This document shows positions 48,634 through 58,412 of a stretch of 64,000 bases of DNA, piece after piece. A program made the translations under genes and the position numbers. The stretch's first letter is position 1. Every line of letters begins with the position of its first letter. Source of the DNA: Methylobacter sp. (GTDB taxonomy: Bacteria > Pseudomonadota > Gammaproteobacteria > Methylococcales > Methylomonadaceae); assembly GCF_030680395.1 (NCBI RefSeq), contig NZ_JAUXVR010000026.1, positions 1 through 64,000 of the forward strand, in the 5' to 3' direction. The notes beneath the pieces were generated by a model that was not told where the DNA came from, did not search any database, and saw only the letters and a program-made list of their open reading frames with translations.

Positions 48634-50712
48634 GTGAATCCTATCAGGAAAGAATTTCAGTACGGCGATCGACTCGTTAAATTAGAAACTGGTGAAATAG
48701 CACGTCAAGCAGACGGTGCTGTCATGATCGATGTAGATGGTACAACACTGTTGGTCACTGTCGTCGGTAAAAAACAGGCAAGCGGCGGCGACTTTTTTCC
48801 GTTGACTGTTAACTATCAAGAAAAAGCTTATGCAGCCGGTAAAATACCAGGCGGCTTTTTTAAGAGAGAAGGTCGTCCGAGTGAAAAAGAGACTTTAACG
48901 TCTCGTCTGATTGACCGTCCTATTCGTCCTCTTTTCCCTGAGGGCTATACCAACGAAGTTCAGATCATTGCAACAGTCGTATCGCTCAATCCTGAAGTTG
49001 ATCCCGAAATTCCTGCTTTACTGGGTGCCTCTGCTGCCTTGGCAGTTTCAGGTTTGCCTTTTAACGGCCCGGTAGGCGCTGCTACTGTTGGATATAAAGA
49101 CGGCGAATACATATTAAACCCTACTCCTGCTGCATTAAAGGAATCACAGCTGGAATTGGTGGTTGCCGGAACGGCACATGCCGTATTAATGGTTGAGTCT
49201 GAAGCTGACAATTTGTCGGAAGAAGTGATGTTGGGCGCAGTTTTATTCGGTCACCAGCAAATGCAGGTTGCCATTAACGCCATTAACGAATTTGCAGCCG
49301 CTGCCGGTGCAGGCGTTGTTGAGTGGGTAGCCCCCGCAGTTAATGCCGAACTTAAAAAACTGGTCACTGCCGAAGTTGAAGCAGGCATTAAAGCCGCTTA
49401 TCAAGTCGCGGAAAAACTGGTTAGACAAGAACAACTGAAAGAGATTAGAAATGCCGTAGTTGAAAAACTGACGGTAAATGGCGAGTATGCAGAAAGCGAC
49501 ATACGCGGCATTATCGAACATCTGGAATACAGTATCGTTCGTAACGCTATCCTTAACGAAGGCAAACGTATTGACGGGCGCGAATTAGACAAAATCAGAC
49601 CGATTACTGTCAGAACCGGCGTATTGCCTAGAACTCACGGGTCAGCATTATTTACCCGCGGCGAAACTCAGGCCTTGGTTGTTGCAACACTGGGAACGCA
49701 ACGCGATGCGCAAATCATCGACGCATTGGCCGGTGAGTACAAAGAGCCGTTCATGCTGCACTATAACTTCCCTCCGTACAGCGTTGGCGAAACCGGTTTT
49801 GTCGGTTCACCAAAACGTCGTGAAATCGGTCATGGCCGTTTGGCGAAACGTGGGGTTGCCGCCGTGTTGCCAAACATGGAAGAGTTCCCGTACACCATTC
49901 GCGTGGTCTCGGAAGTAACAGAATCCAACGGATCAAGCTCCATGGCTTCGGTCTGCGGAAGCAGTCTGGCGTTAATGGATGCCGGTGTGCCCATTAAATC
50001 ACCTGTTGCCGGTATCGCGATGGGTCTGATTAAAGAAGGCGACAGCTTTGCAGTATTGTCTGACATCATGGGTGATGAAGATCACCTGGGCGATATGGAC
50101 TTTAAAGTTGCCGGTTCAGTGGACGGCATTACCGCACTGCAAATGGACATCAAAATAGATGGCATTACCGCAGAAATCATGAAGTCGGCTCTGGATCAAG
50201 CAAAACACGGTCGTTTGCATATCCTGAACGAAATGAATAAGGCATTGTCCACCACCCGTGAAGAAATGTCAGACTTCGCACCGCGTATCATCACTTTTAA
50301 AATCGATCCTAGCAAAATTCGCGAAGTTATCGGTAAAGGCGGCGCAACCATACGCAGCATTACCGAGCAAACCGGTGCCAGCGTTGATTTGACCGATGAT
50401 GGTGTCGTTAAAGTGGCTTCTGTTGATAAAGCAGCCGGTGAAGAAGCTCGTCGTATGATCGAAGAAATTACCGCAGAAGTTGAGGTCGGTAAGATCTACG
50501 AAGGCAAAGTAGTCAGATTAATGGACTTCGGTGCATTTGTTACCATTCTTCCTGGCAAAGACGGCTTGGTTCATATCTCGCAAATTTCAGACGAACGCGT
50601 TGATAAAGTCAGCGACAGATTGAATGAAGGCGATGTGGTCAAAGTCAAAGTACTTGAAATAGACCGTCAAGGCAGAGTCAGATTGAGTATGAAAGAAGTC
50701 GAAGTAGAATAA
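48634..50712 (+). CDS. pnp: Polyribonucleotide nucleotidyltransferase
   Basis: 692 residues from a GTG start with AAGGAA upstream. Two RNase PH domains (about 10-215 and 310-545), a KH domain (I-G-K-G-G-A-T-I-R, about 565) and a C-terminal S1 domain (F-G-A-F-V, about 635). It degrades RNA 3' to 5' and is a degradosome component. The GTG start and the hairpin upstream fit known autoregulated pnp leaders. Confidence 0.97.
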   Translation: MNPIRKEFQYGDRLVKLETGEIARQADGAVMIDVDGTTLLVTVVGKKQASGGDFFPLTVNYQEKAYAAGKIPGGFFKREGRPSEKETLTSRLIDRPIRPLFPEGYTNEVQIIATVVSLNPEVDPEIPALLGASAALAVSGLPFNGPVGAATVGYKDGEYILNPTPAALKESQLELVVAGTAHAVLMVESEADNLSEEVMLGAVLFGHQQMQVAINAINEFAAAAGAGVVEWVAPAVNAELKKLVTAEVEAGIKAAYQVAEKLVRQEQLKEIRNAVVEKLTVNGEYAESDIRGIIEHLEYSIVRNAILNEGKRIDGRELDKIRPITVRTGVLPRTHGSALFTRGETQALVVATLGTQRDAQIIDALAGEYKEPFMLHYNFPPYSVGETGFVGSPKRREIGHGRLAKRGVAAVLPNMEEFPYTIRVVSEVTESNGSSSMASVCGSSLALMDAGVPIKSPVAGIAMGLIKEGDSFAVLSDIMGDEDHLGDMDFKVAGSVDGITALQMDIKIDGITAEIMKSALDQAKHGRLHILNEMNKALSTTREEMSDFAPRIITFKIDPSKIREVIGKGGATIRSITEQTGASVDLTDDGVVKVASVDKAAGEEARRMIEEITAEVEVGKIYEGKVVRLMDFGAFVTILPGKDGLVHISQISDERVDKVSDRLNEGDVVKVKVLEIDRQGRVRLSMKEVEVE

Positions 50713-50760
50713 CCTATGCTTGGTTGCCGCTCTTGACAAAAGGGCGGCTTAAGGGTGTAA

Positions 50761-50793
50761 AAAGGGATTGTGATTCGTCGCAGTCCCTTTTTT
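50761..50793 (+). terminator. Terminator of the rimP-pnp cluster
   Basis: AAAGGGATTG (50761-50770) pairs with CAGTCCCTTT (50781-50790) with one G-T pair, followed by T residues. A second stem (GCCGCTCT with AGGGCGGC, 50726-50748) lies just before it. Confidence 0.82.
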
Positions 50794-50912
50794 CGTTTGG
50801 CTTATTACATAAAAATTTAGGCGAATAAAGTAAGCTGGAAGATATTTAAAACATGTGCTCAGGGATAATGCATGGAATATAAGTGCAGATAAAGTATATT
50901 CACTTCAACATC

Positions 50913-51422
50913 ATGAAAAAAATATCACTGATCCTTTTATCCATAGTGATTGCCTTCGGTTTTCTGATTCCGACAAGCCACAAAATTCCGGTAGAGGGTG
51001 CGAGCGAGGCCGATTGGAATCCGGCATCCTTCTGGTACCATCCTTGGGGGCGTTCCGGTACACACAAAGGTATAGATATTTTTGCCAAACAAGGGGTTCC
51101 GGTATTGGCGGCGAGTAGCGGCGTGGTGGTCTATACCGGTTTTAATGACATAGGCGGTAATATGGTAGTGGTATTGGGTGCGAAATGGCGTTTTTATTAC
51201 TATGCTCATTTGCAGCAAATTGATACCCGTGTTTTACGACTGATCAGCATGGGCGATGCTATTGGTACAGTCGGTAATACCGGCAATGCACAAGGGAAAC
51301 CTCCACATTTACATTTTGTTGTTCGCAGTTTGTTTCCATTATTTTGGCAATACGATGACAGTAAGCCGGAGTCTTGGAGCAGAATGTTTTACATTGATCC
51401 CGTTACGCTTTTAACTCCATAG
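50913..51422 (+). CDS. M23 family metallopeptidase (peptidoglycan endopeptidase)
   Basis: 169 residues from ATG 50913. An N-terminal hydrophobic segment (about 4-22) is a signal peptide or anchor. The LytM-type zinc site is visible as G-T-H-K-G-I-D-I (H-x-x-x-D) and the later H-L-H-F. It should cut peptide bridges in peptidoglycan in the periplasm. The stand-alone, short form lacks extra binding domains. It lies after the pnp terminator with its own promoter presumably in the 120-base gap. Confidence 0.88.
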   Translation: MKKISLILLSIVIAFGFLIPTSHKIPVEGASEADWNPASFWYHPWGRSGTHKGIDIFAKQGVPVLAASSGVVVYTGFNDIGGNMVVVLGAKWRFYYYAHLQQIDTRVLRLISMGDAIGTVGNTGNAQGKPPHLHFVVRSLFPLFWQYDDSKPESWSRMFYIDPVTLLTP

Positions 51423-51457
51423 TAGGGAGCGCAGAGCAAGAAATACCGCCGAGGGCG

Positions 51458-51552
51458 TTTGCTGATTGCCAATCTCCAGATTGGGAATCTCTAAACAAAA
51501 AGCCGGAGTTTCTAAGAACTGATTCCCAAGCTTGAACTTGAGAATCAGCAAA
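51458..51552. repeat. Pair of inverted palindromes (BIME-like)
   Basis: The 32-base arm starting TTTGCTGATTGCCAATCTCC (51458-51489) and the arm ending TTGAGAATCAGCAAA (51521-51552) are imperfect reverse complements, and each arm is itself a small hairpin (for example CCAATCT...AGATTGGG). This is the layout of two REP units facing each other. Confidence 0.6.
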
Positions 51553-51655
51553 GTTGTCCCACAGCCCGAGTTAGCATAATCGATGTTTATCGCTTCGAGG
51601 CATCGGGGAGTTAAATGACGTCAGTCAATCCACAAATAATCAATCGTGAATAAAA

Positions 51656-52000
51656 ATGATCAGCGACAGTCAAAAAATACAAATAGCTAAAAATTTCTCA
51701 GAGCTGCACAAAACGCCATTTGCTGCATGGACGCCGGATAAGGAATATCTGTCAGATGATGATCGTTATTTGGCGGTTTATGACAACCTTATTCTTGGCG
51801 TTTACGGCGATTGCTATGGGATTAACGCCGAGTACGATGAAGATGATAATTTAATCCAAGAAGCTACAGAGTTTGAAGTTGAGGTTGAAGGATTTGAATC
51901 AAAAGCAGGGCAGCCTGAAGTATTCTTTTTTGAAATAACCAGTGAATTGACAGGGGTAGGTAAATTCATTGAAGAACATGGCAGACATGGCGATTGGTAG
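51656..52000 (+). CDS. Hypothetical acidic protein, 114 residues
   Basis: A soluble, acidic protein with a run of Asp/Glu in N-A-E-Y-D-E-D-D-N-L-I-Q-E-A-T and no membrane segment or recognised motif. No strong ribosome-binding site is seen. Composition is protein-like over its whole length, so it is probably a real gene. Function unknown. Confidence 0.6.
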   Translation: MISDSQKIQIAKNFSELHKTPFAAWTPDKEYLSDDDRYLAVYDNLILGVYGDCYGINAEYDEDDNLIQEATEFEVEVEGFESKAGQPEVFFFEITSELTGVGKFIEEHGRHGDW

Positions 52001-52257
52001 CCAAGATGGAGTTTACGAGATCCGGGATATTCCTGCAGCGTGCTCGCGGATTACACTATGTTTCCATCCCAGCCACTTGCTTCATGGGATTATTAATCTA
52101 AGTTGCTTTATTTAAGGTAGGATGAAGTGGACTTGGTAACCTCAATCTACGCGCTTTCCCATACCCAGTATTGGAAAGTTCCGTAGATCGGGTTAGCCGT
52201 ATAAGCGCGTAACCCAAACTATGGAGCTTACCTACATGCTTCTTTTATTGATTATGC

Positions 52258-53481
52258 TTACGGCGCGTAATGCGTTTCAATATAGCGTTGTACGATTTCC
52301 TGAAACTCTTCAGCAATCCGGTCGCCTTTCAAAGTAACCGTTTTTTCGCCGTCTTCATAAACCGGCGCTACCGGGGTTTCGCCGGTGCCGGGCAGGCTGA
52401 TGCCGATGTTGGCGCTTTTGCTTTCGCCCGGCCCGTTGACTACGCAACCCATAACCGCCACTTCCATGGTTTCAACGCCCGGATATTGGGTGCGCCATAC
52501 CGGCATTTGATCGCGTAAATAGCTTTGTATATCCATCGCCAGTTTCTGGAAATAATCGCTGGTGGTGCGACCGCAACCGGGGCAGGAGATAACCATCGGG
52601 GTGAATGAACGAAAGCCCATGGTTTGCAGGATTTCCTGACCGACAATGACTTCCTGGGTTCTGGATGCGCCGGGTTCGGGCGTCAGGGAAATGCGGATGG
52701 TGTCGCCGATACCTTGTTGCATTAATACCGATAAAGCGGCAGCCGATGAGACGATGCCTTTGGAGCCCATGCCCGCTTCGGTCAATCCCAGATGCAACGC
52801 GTAATCGCAACGGCCGGAAAGGTCTTGGTAGATGTTGATCAGTTCCTGCACATTGCTGATCTTGCAGGACAGGATGATTTTGTTTTTGCCAAGCCCCAGT
52901 TCTTCGGCTTTAGCGGCGCTTTCAAGTGCCGACAGTACGATCGCTTTGCGGGTGACCGCCGCCAGAGGCTCAGGTGTTTGCAGACTTCTGTTTTCATCCA
53001 GTAAACGGGTCAACACCGCTGGATCCAAACTGCCGCCGTTGACGCCGATGCGTACCGGTTTGTCATACTGGCAGGCAAATTCAATCATTTGCTGGAATTG
53101 GGGATCACGGCTTTTACCGCGGCCTACGTTGCCCGGATTAATGCGGTATTTATCCAGAGCCTGAGCGCAGTCCGGGTATTTTTCCAGCAGTTTATGGCCG
53201 TTAAAATGGAAGTCGCCGACGATCGGGGTCGAGTTGCCTTTTTTATCCAACTGGTTGCGGATTTCGGCAACGGCCGCAGCCGCCTCTTCGGAATTAACTG
53301 TGATGCGGACCAGCTCGGAACCGGCAGCGGCCAGTTCGATGATTTGGTTAACGGTTGCAGTAATGTTGGCGGTATCGGTATTCGTCATTGACTGAACAAC
53401 GATTGGAGCGCCGCCGCCGACTTTAACATCGCCGATTAAAACTTGATGAGTGATTTTTCTAAGGCTAATAGACATATACAA
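52258..53481 (-). CDS. ispG: 4-hydroxy-3-methylbut-2-enyl-diphosphate synthase
   Basis: 407 residues. IspG (GcpE) is the penultimate enzyme of the MEP isoprenoid pathway and carries a 4Fe-4S cluster. The cluster cysteines are in S-C-P-G-C-G-R and [10 protein letters not shown]. The N-terminal TIM-barrel starts with [10 protein letters not shown]. The start may be the first or the third residue (M-Y-M). The electron donor is usually flavodoxin. Confidence 0.97.
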   Translation of the reverse strand: MYMSISLRKITHQVLIGDVKVGGGAPIVVQSMTNTDTANITATVNQIIELAAAGSELVRITVNSEEAAAAVAEIRNQLDKKGNSTPIVGDFHFNGHKLLEKYPDCAQALDKYRINPGNVGRGKSRDPQFQQMIEFACQYDKPVRIGVNGGSLDPAVLTRLLDENRSLQTPEPLAAVTRKAIVLSALESAAKAEELGLGKNKIILSCKISNVQELINIYQDLSGRCDYALHLGLTEAGMGSKGIVSSAAALSVLMQQGIGDTIRISLTPEPGASRTQEVIVGQEILQTMGFRSFTPMVISCPGCGRTTSDYFQKLAMDIQSYLRDQMPVWRTQYPGVETMEVAVMGCVVNGPGESKSANIGISLPGTGETPVAPVYEDGEKTVTLKGDRIAEEFQEIVQRYIETHYAP

Positions 53482-53561
53482 AATCTTTTGGAAAAGGTTA
53501 CAGTTATCTGAAAGAATGTTGTTAAATTATACGCCGTACAGGCCATTAAGTAGAGTTTAGT

Positions 53562-54290
53562 GTGAGGATAAATTATTTTTCCGATATACATTTGGAGTTC
53601 GGATTACTGAAAACCCCGGACAATGATGCCGACATCATCGTCGCAGCGGGCGATATAGGCATCGGTATGCAAGGCGTCGAGTGGCTCAAAACGTTGAATA
53701 AACCGGTCATTTACGTTGCCGGTAATCACGAGTTTTACACTCATGAATATCAACAAACATTGCAGTCGATCCGTAATCAATGCGCCGGCAGCAATGTGCA
53801 TTTTCTTGAGAACGACCGCTTTATATTTCAAGGTGTGCGTTTTTTAGGCTGTACTCTTTGGACCGATCTGTTTGTTGAAGGTGACAAAACAGCAGCGGCT
53901 TTAGGTAAGACGTTAAATGATTTCAGGCGAATTCAATTTGCCGAAAAGCCTTTTGATGCGACGCAGTTTAGCCATTTACATCAAAGCTCAAAGATGTGGC
54001 TGGAACAAGAATTAGCTCAGCCGTTTTCAGGAAAAACTGTAGTGATAACGCATCATGCGCCTTCCTTGTGGAGCTGGAATGATTCGGCTTATGCGCTTAA
54101 AAAATTGGCCTATTGTAATGATATGAAACCCTTGCTGCATGAATACGAGATTGCAGCCTGGTTCCACGGCCATATCCACAGCCAGATAGATTATCGTATA
54201 GCGGGCGCCAGAATATTGTGTAATCCCAGAGGTTATGTGGGTACAAAAGTCGTCCCCCGATTTGATCAGAACAGGATGGTGGAGATTTAG
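53562..54290 (+). CDS. Calcineurin-like metallophosphoesterase
   Basis: 242 residues from a GTG start. Metal-binding motifs of the family are complete: S-D-I-H-L-E (D-x-H), V-A-A-G-D-I-G (G-D), G-N-H-E (G-N-H-E), then T-H-H-A-P and G-H-I-H. Related short proteins of this class hydrolyse phosphodiesters, but the substrate cannot be read from the sequence. Divergent from ispG with an 80-base gap. Confidence 0.87.
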   Translation: MRINYFSDIHLEFGLLKTPDNDADIIVAAGDIGIGMQGVEWLKTLNKPVIYVAGNHEFYTHEYQQTLQSIRNQCAGSNVHFLENDRFIFQGVRFLGCTLWTDLFVEGDKTAAALGKTLNDFRRIQFAEKPFDATQFSHLHQSSKMWLEQELAQPFSGKTVVITHHAPSLWSWNDSAYALKKLAYCNDMKPLLHEYEIAAWFHGHIHSQIDYRIAGARILCNPRGYVGTKVVPRFDQNRMVEI

Positions 54291-54389
54291 ACTAATGCTG
54301 TTTAGCCTTGTGCCCGTGCTGAGCTATTACGAAAATCATTCAAAGTAAACAGACTTTTTACCCATATAACCTTACAAACCAAACACCCC

Positions 54390-55832
54390 ATGACAAAAAT
54401 CAATATCCAACAAATGATGGCCGAAAGCGGTGTGGCTTTCGGTACCAGCGGCGCGCGCGGACTGGTTAGCCAAATGACCGATCAGGTCTGTACTGCCTAC
54501 ACGCTGGCGTTTTTGCACGGTCTCGGCCTTGCGCAACCGGGGCAAAAAATCGCCTTGGGCATGGACTTGCGCCCGTCCAGTCCGGCCATCGTCCTCGCTT
54601 GCGTGGCCGGTATCCGCCAAGCCGGTTGCGAGGTGGATTTCTGCGGGATGCTGCCCACCCCGGCGCTGGCTTTGTACGCCTTGAAACAAGGCATACCGGC
54701 AATCATGGTTACCGGCAGTCACATTCCGTTCGATCGCAACGGCATCAAGTTTTATCGGGCCGAAGGCGAGATCAGCAAAGCCGACGAAGCGGCTATTACC
54801 CATGCCGAAGTCGAGTTGCAAGCGATTACCGACAATACGCTATTACCGACCGTCAATTCCACCGCCTTGCAGCAATACCGGCAGCGCTACACCAGCCTGT
54901 TTGCCGCCGATTTGCTGACCGGTTGGCGGATCGGGGTTTATGAGCATTCGAGCGCGGCGCGCGATTGTCTGCGTGATGTGCTGAGCGCTCTGGGCGCGGA
55001 TGTGGTCGGTTTGGGGCGTACGGATACCTTTGTGCCTCTCGATACCGAAGCGGTCAGCGAAGAAGACCGCCAACGGGGACTGACCTGGGCGGCAGAGCAT
55101 CATCTGGATGCCATTATCTCCACCGACGGCGACGGCGATCGGCCACTGGTCGCCGATGAGACCGGTAACTGGTTGCGCGGCGATATCGTCGGCTTATTGT
55201 GCGCGCATTTTCTGGGTGTCGACACCGTAGTCACTCCGGTGAGTTGCAATACTGCAATCGAAACATCAGGATTGTTTCGGCAGGTTAGCCGTACCCGCAT
55301 CGGTTCGCCGTACGTAATTGCCGGTATGGAACAGATGCTCGCGGCCGGTAGCCCCAGCGTGGTCGGTTTTGAAGCCAACGGCGGTTTTCTGGTGGGCAAC
55401 GATTTGACGGTTGGAGAACAAATCCTGACCGCGCTGCCGACCCGCGATGCCGTATTGCCCGCCTTGGCTGTATTGGCGATGGCTCGGCAACAGGGCGACA
55501 AAGTATCGGCTCTGCTCAGCGCTTTGCCGCAACGTTATACCGCCAGCAACCGTTTGCAGGACTTTCCTGTTGCCAATAGCCGGGCCTTGTTGGATAGCCT
55601 GCAAAGCGATGATACGGCCTATCAAAACTTGTGGGGTAATGAGTTGGGCGCGGTTACCCGGCGGGATTTGACCGATGGCCTGCGCCTGATTTTCAGCAAT
55701 GGCGAGATCGTGCATTTGCGTCCGTCCGGCAATGCGCCGGAACTGCGCTGTTATGCCGAAGCCGACAACATGGATCGGGCGCAGACGCTGGTTACATTGA
55801 GTCTGCAACGCATTGCCGAAGACTACAAATAA
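54390..55832 (+). CDS. Phosphohexomutase (phosphomannomutase/phosphoglucomutase family)
   Basis: 480 residues. Four mutase domains are recognisable. The phosphoserine loop is V-T-G-S-H-I-P-F-D-R-N-G (about 109-120), a variant of the common T-A-S-H-N-P. The metal loop is S-T-D-G-D-G-D-R, the sugar-binding loop is V-G-F-E-A-N-G-G-F, and the phosphate-binding loop is R-P-S-G-N-A-P-E. It interconverts hexose 6- and 1-phosphates for sugar-nucleotide or polysaccharide synthesis; the exact sugar is uncertain. Its GC is higher than flanking genes. Confidence 0.88.
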   Translation: MTKINIQQMMAESGVAFGTSGARGLVSQMTDQVCTAYTLAFLHGLGLAQPGQKIALGMDLRPSSPAIVLACVAGIRQAGCEVDFCGMLPTPALALYALKQGIPAIMVTGSHIPFDRNGIKFYRAEGEISKADEAAITHAEVELQAITDNTLLPTVNSTALQQYRQRYTSLFAADLLTGWRIGVYEHSSAARDCLRDVLSALGADVVGLGRTDTFVPLDTEAVSEEDRQRGLTWAAEHHLDAIISTDGDGDRPLVADETGNWLRGDIVGLLCAHFLGVDTVVTPVSCNTAIETSGLFRQVSRTRIGSPYVIAGMEQMLAAGSPSVVGFEANGGFLVGNDLTVGEQILTALPTRDAVLPALAVLAMARQQGDKVSALLSALPQRYTASNRLQDFPVANSRALLDSLQSDDTAYQNLWGNELGAVTRRDLTDGLRLIFSNGEIVHLRPSGNAPELRCYAEADNMDRAQTLVTLSLQRIAEDYK

Positions 55833-55860
55833 GCACTTCAATGCATTGCTGGGGAACTTT

Positions 55861-56196
55861 ATGAATGTCTATATAACCGTATTTGCCGCCATAATGACAT
55901 TATCAGGCAGTGCTGTTGCAAGTCCGGCTTTCCTGCCGGAAGACCCGAAACGACCTGCTGACAAGATTGCTCATGACCTCAATATCGCGCCGGAACAGTT
56001 CACCGCCTGTTTTAGGAATGTTTCCCCGGCCCCGCAGGGAACACGACCCACTGCGGGTCGTGTCCATTCCAACAAGGCGATTCTTCTAAGCTATTTGCAG
56101 AAAGAAAACTCCCATATCACCAATGTCATGCTGGACGAAGTGATGGATCGATACCGCCCAGGCGGGCGTAAAGCACAATTACCGATAAACGAATAG
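55861..56196 (+). CDS. Small secreted protein, hypothetical
   Basis: 111 residues from ATG 55861. The first 20 residues are a clear Sec signal peptide ending A-V-A-S. The mature part has one cysteine (F-T-A-C-F) and ends Y-R-P-G-G-R. I do not recognise a family with certainty. It follows the phosphohexomutase gene by 28 bases. Confidence 0.65.
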   Translation: MNVYITVFAAIMTLSGSAVASPAFLPEDPKRPADKIAHDLNIAPEQFTACFRNVSPAPQGTRPTAGRVHSNKAILLSYLQKENSHITNVMLDEVMDRYRPGGRKAQLPINE

Positions 56197-56223
56197 ACTT
56201 GACCTTTGCCCCAGGCGCAATTG

Positions 56224-56694
56224 TCAGGTATTGCCCTGTTGGAAGAGCGCTTCAGCGCGCCTGTTGATTTCCTCTGGTGCAATATCTTCCTTATGGGTAG
56301 CAAGAAACCAAATGTGCCCGAAAGGATCTTGCAACGTACCGGTGCGATCGCCGTAAAACTGGTCGAACACTGGCTTGACTGCCTTTGCCCCGGCGCTAAC
56401 GGCCTGAGCAAATTGAGCGTCCACATCTTGCACATAAACATGCAGAGCAACCGACGAGCCGCCGAGTGACTGGGGGGTGCGAAATGCGCCTTGTTCACAG
56501 GGATCGGCCAGCATGACGGATGAATCGCCGATTTTAATTTCGGCGTGTCCAATTTGGCCGTTTGGATGCGATAAACGAAATATTTCAGTTGCACCAAACG
56601 CCCGCTTGTAAAATTCAATGGCTTCGGATGCCCCTTTAACCATCAGGTATGGGGTTATAGAATGATAGCCATCCGGAATCGGTTTTACTGTCAT
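56224..56694 (-). CDS. VOC (glyoxalase/bleomycin-resistance) family protein, PhnB-like
   Basis: 156 residues; AAGGAG lies inside the longer frame, so ATG 56694 is the start. I-T-P-Y-L-M-V-K-G-A-S-E-A-I-E-F-Y-K-R-A-F-G-A-type N-terminus and D-P-F-G-H-I-W are typical of PhnB-like VOC proteins. Metal-dependent enzymes of this fold act on small molecules; the substrate is unknown. First of six minus-strand genes with similar accessory character. Confidence 0.87.
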   Translation of the reverse strand: MTVKPIPDGYHSITPYLMVKGASEAIEFYKRAFGATEIFRLSHPNGQIGHAEIKIGDSSVMLADPCEQGAFRTPQSLGGSSVALHVYVQDVDAQFAQAVSAGAKAVKPVFDQFYGDRTGTLQDPFGHIWFLATHKEDIAPEEINRRAEALFQQGNT

Positions 56695-56805
56695 GAGTTT
56701 CTCCTTAATTAACAATGTCTACAGTGGAAATGAGGGATTGGGCAGCTTTATCGCACAGCGGTCGTATTGTTAGGCTGGACGAGTAATGGCAAGACCTCAT
56801 GATTC

Positions 56806-57336
56806 TTACCTCTCAGCGATAGTCTTTAGATTGACAAGACCTTCCTCAAAGTCGTTGCCGACCATGCTGTCCCGGTCGCAAAAGATTTCCATAATTTTCC
56901 CAATGTAGGAATTGGTGCCATGCATATCCCATGTAACGTCAGTCTGATCGCCTTTGGTTTCCAGCTTGAACTCTACGATGCTGCAGCTTTCGAAAGGTTT
57001 GCTCAAATCCAGTTGAATAGCGATCTTGGACGGTGGCGACGACTCGATGATCTCCATGCGACCGATACCGGCTTTACTACTATTGCTTTCCCACTCATAC
57101 ACGGCGCCTTTACCGCGTGGCGTACCGCTGATGTTTCGCTTCATAGCCGGATCCATTTTCTCGTAGGGCGACCAAGCATCCCAATTGTGAAAATCATTGA
57201 TTAGCGCAAAGATCCTGTCGGGCGACGCTTTGATGCTTTTGACGCGCCAGATACGGAATATATCAGGCTTGGTCGCTGCATAGATGAGCAGGGCGGCTAA
57301 CAGAACGGCGATTATGATAACTATTGTCTCGATCAT
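56806..57336 (-). CDS. SRPBCC (START-like) family membrane-anchored protein
   Basis: 176 residues. A membrane anchor at about 3-22 precedes a polyketide-cyclase/START-like ligand-binding domain (about 30-172) with I-K-A-S-P-D-R-I-F-A-L-I-N-D-F-H-N-W and W-S-P-Y-E-K. Such proteins bind hydrophobic molecules; function here is unknown. Confidence 0.82.
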   Translation of the reverse strand: MIETIVIIIAVLLAALLIYAATKPDIFRIWRVKSIKASPDRIFALINDFHNWDAWSPYEKMDPAMKRNISGTPRGKGAVYEWESNSSKAGIGRMEIIESSPPSKIAIQLDLSKPFESCSIVEFKLETKGDQTDVTWDMHGTNSYIGKIMEIFCDRDSMVGNDFEEGLVNLKTIAER

Positions 57337-57405
57337 TTATTATCCCGGTACGGCGATGGAATCAAATATAACGATTAGAGGAGCGGTTCTTGCCATTGGA
57401 TATGG

Positions 57406-57855
57406 CTAAGGTTCGATAGCGAGTAATGTTTTGGACGTTTCAGGATCGAAGGAGACCGAGCAATGCTCATGTACGATCTGCCATCTGTCTTGATGCCGCT
57501 GATAGCCGACGGTGCTCCGTATCCATGTCTGTATTGTCGGATGATCTTGTTCCATTCCTGTAAAACGCCAGAACCAGTGGGCGAGCGCCAAGTCGCCGCT
57601 CACGAAGATACCAAGGTCGCGCATCTCTGTTCCGAAGGAGACCGGGAGGCAGGGCAAGCACGCATCCCAAGCGCGGCGCAGCTCATTTGCATTTTTGATT
57701 TTTTGGAACAGCGGTTTCACGTCGAAGATGATGGCCTCCGGTGCGTAATGGCTCATGATTCGATCCGTATTTTTCGTGCAAATAGCGGTCATTTGATCGC
57801 TAATGAGTTGTCGAATCTGGGTTTTGTCGAGCATTTTTGCGGTTTCGGTTATCAT
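57406..57855 (-). CDS. SnoaL/NTF2-like protein
   Basis: 149 residues with the cone-shaped NTF2-like pattern: I-S-D-Q-M-T-A-I, S-H-Y-A-P-E-A-I-I-F-D-V, and V-G-Y-Q-R-H-Q-D-R-W-Q-I-V-H-E-H at the C-terminal strand. Related proteins are ketosteroid-isomerase-like. Enzymatic activity cannot be judged. Confidence 0.82.
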   Translation of the reverse strand: MITETAKMLDKTQIRQLISDQMTAICTKNTDRIMSHYAPEAIIFDVKPLFQKIKNANELRRAWDACLPCLPVSFGTEMRDLGIFVSGDLALAHWFWRFTGMEQDHPTIQTWIRSTVGYQRHQDRWQIVHEHCSVSFDPETSKTLLAIEP

Positions 57856-57896
57856 CGGTATCTCTTATATTTTAAGTATTAATTGGTGATTGTTTA

Positions 57897-58304
57897 TTAG
57901 CCTTGATTTGTTGCATTGGGCTCCATGAAGATGATCTCCCAAATGTGGCCATCCAGATCCTGAAACCCATGTCCATACATAAAACCGTGATCTTGCGGTT
58001 CGTTATAGAGTGTGCCACCGGCGGCGACAGCCTTGCTAACCATTTCATCGACTTTTTCCCGGCTCCCGGAAGTTAAGCATACAAGCACTTCTGTGCAGTT
58101 CGTGGCATCGCAAATTTCTTTTGGGGTAAAGGTCTTGAACTTGGCCTCGGTCAGCAGCATGACGAAAATGTCTTCGGCCACAATCATGCAAGTTGCAGTT
58201 TCGTCAGTAAATTGTGGGTTAAACGTGAAACCGAGTTGAGTAAAGAATTGCACGGATGTATTGAGATTTTTTACCGGTAAATTTACGAAAATCTTGGTAG
58301 CCAC
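57897..58304 (-). CDS. VOC family protein (glyoxalase-like)
   Basis: 135 residues from a GTG start with AAGGAG close upstream. I-F-V-N-L-P-V-K-N-L begins the fold and F-Q-D-L-D-G-H-I-W-E is the usual C-terminal metal-site region. The intervening G-H-G-F-Q also fits. It belongs to the same minus-strand group. Confidence 0.87.
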   Translation of the reverse strand: MATKIFVNLPVKNLNTSVQFFTQLGFTFNPQFTDETATCMIVAEDIFVMLLTEAKFKTFTPKEICDATNCTEVLVCLTSGSREKVDEMVSKAVAAGGTLYNEPQDHGFMYGHGFQDLDGHIWEIIFMEPNATNQG

Positions 58305-58412
58305 ATTTTCTCCTTTTGAAAATGTTGTATCGACAACACAACGTTAACGCTCGCTATAACCGACAGCCTGAGTGGCGTGGCGACAACAGGAGTGCTTCGG
58401 CACCGTGTTCTG

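Noticed and set aside
55266-55841. 191-residue open frame antisense to the phosphohexomutase
   Set aside because: High-GC gene produces long antisense frames; no independent support.
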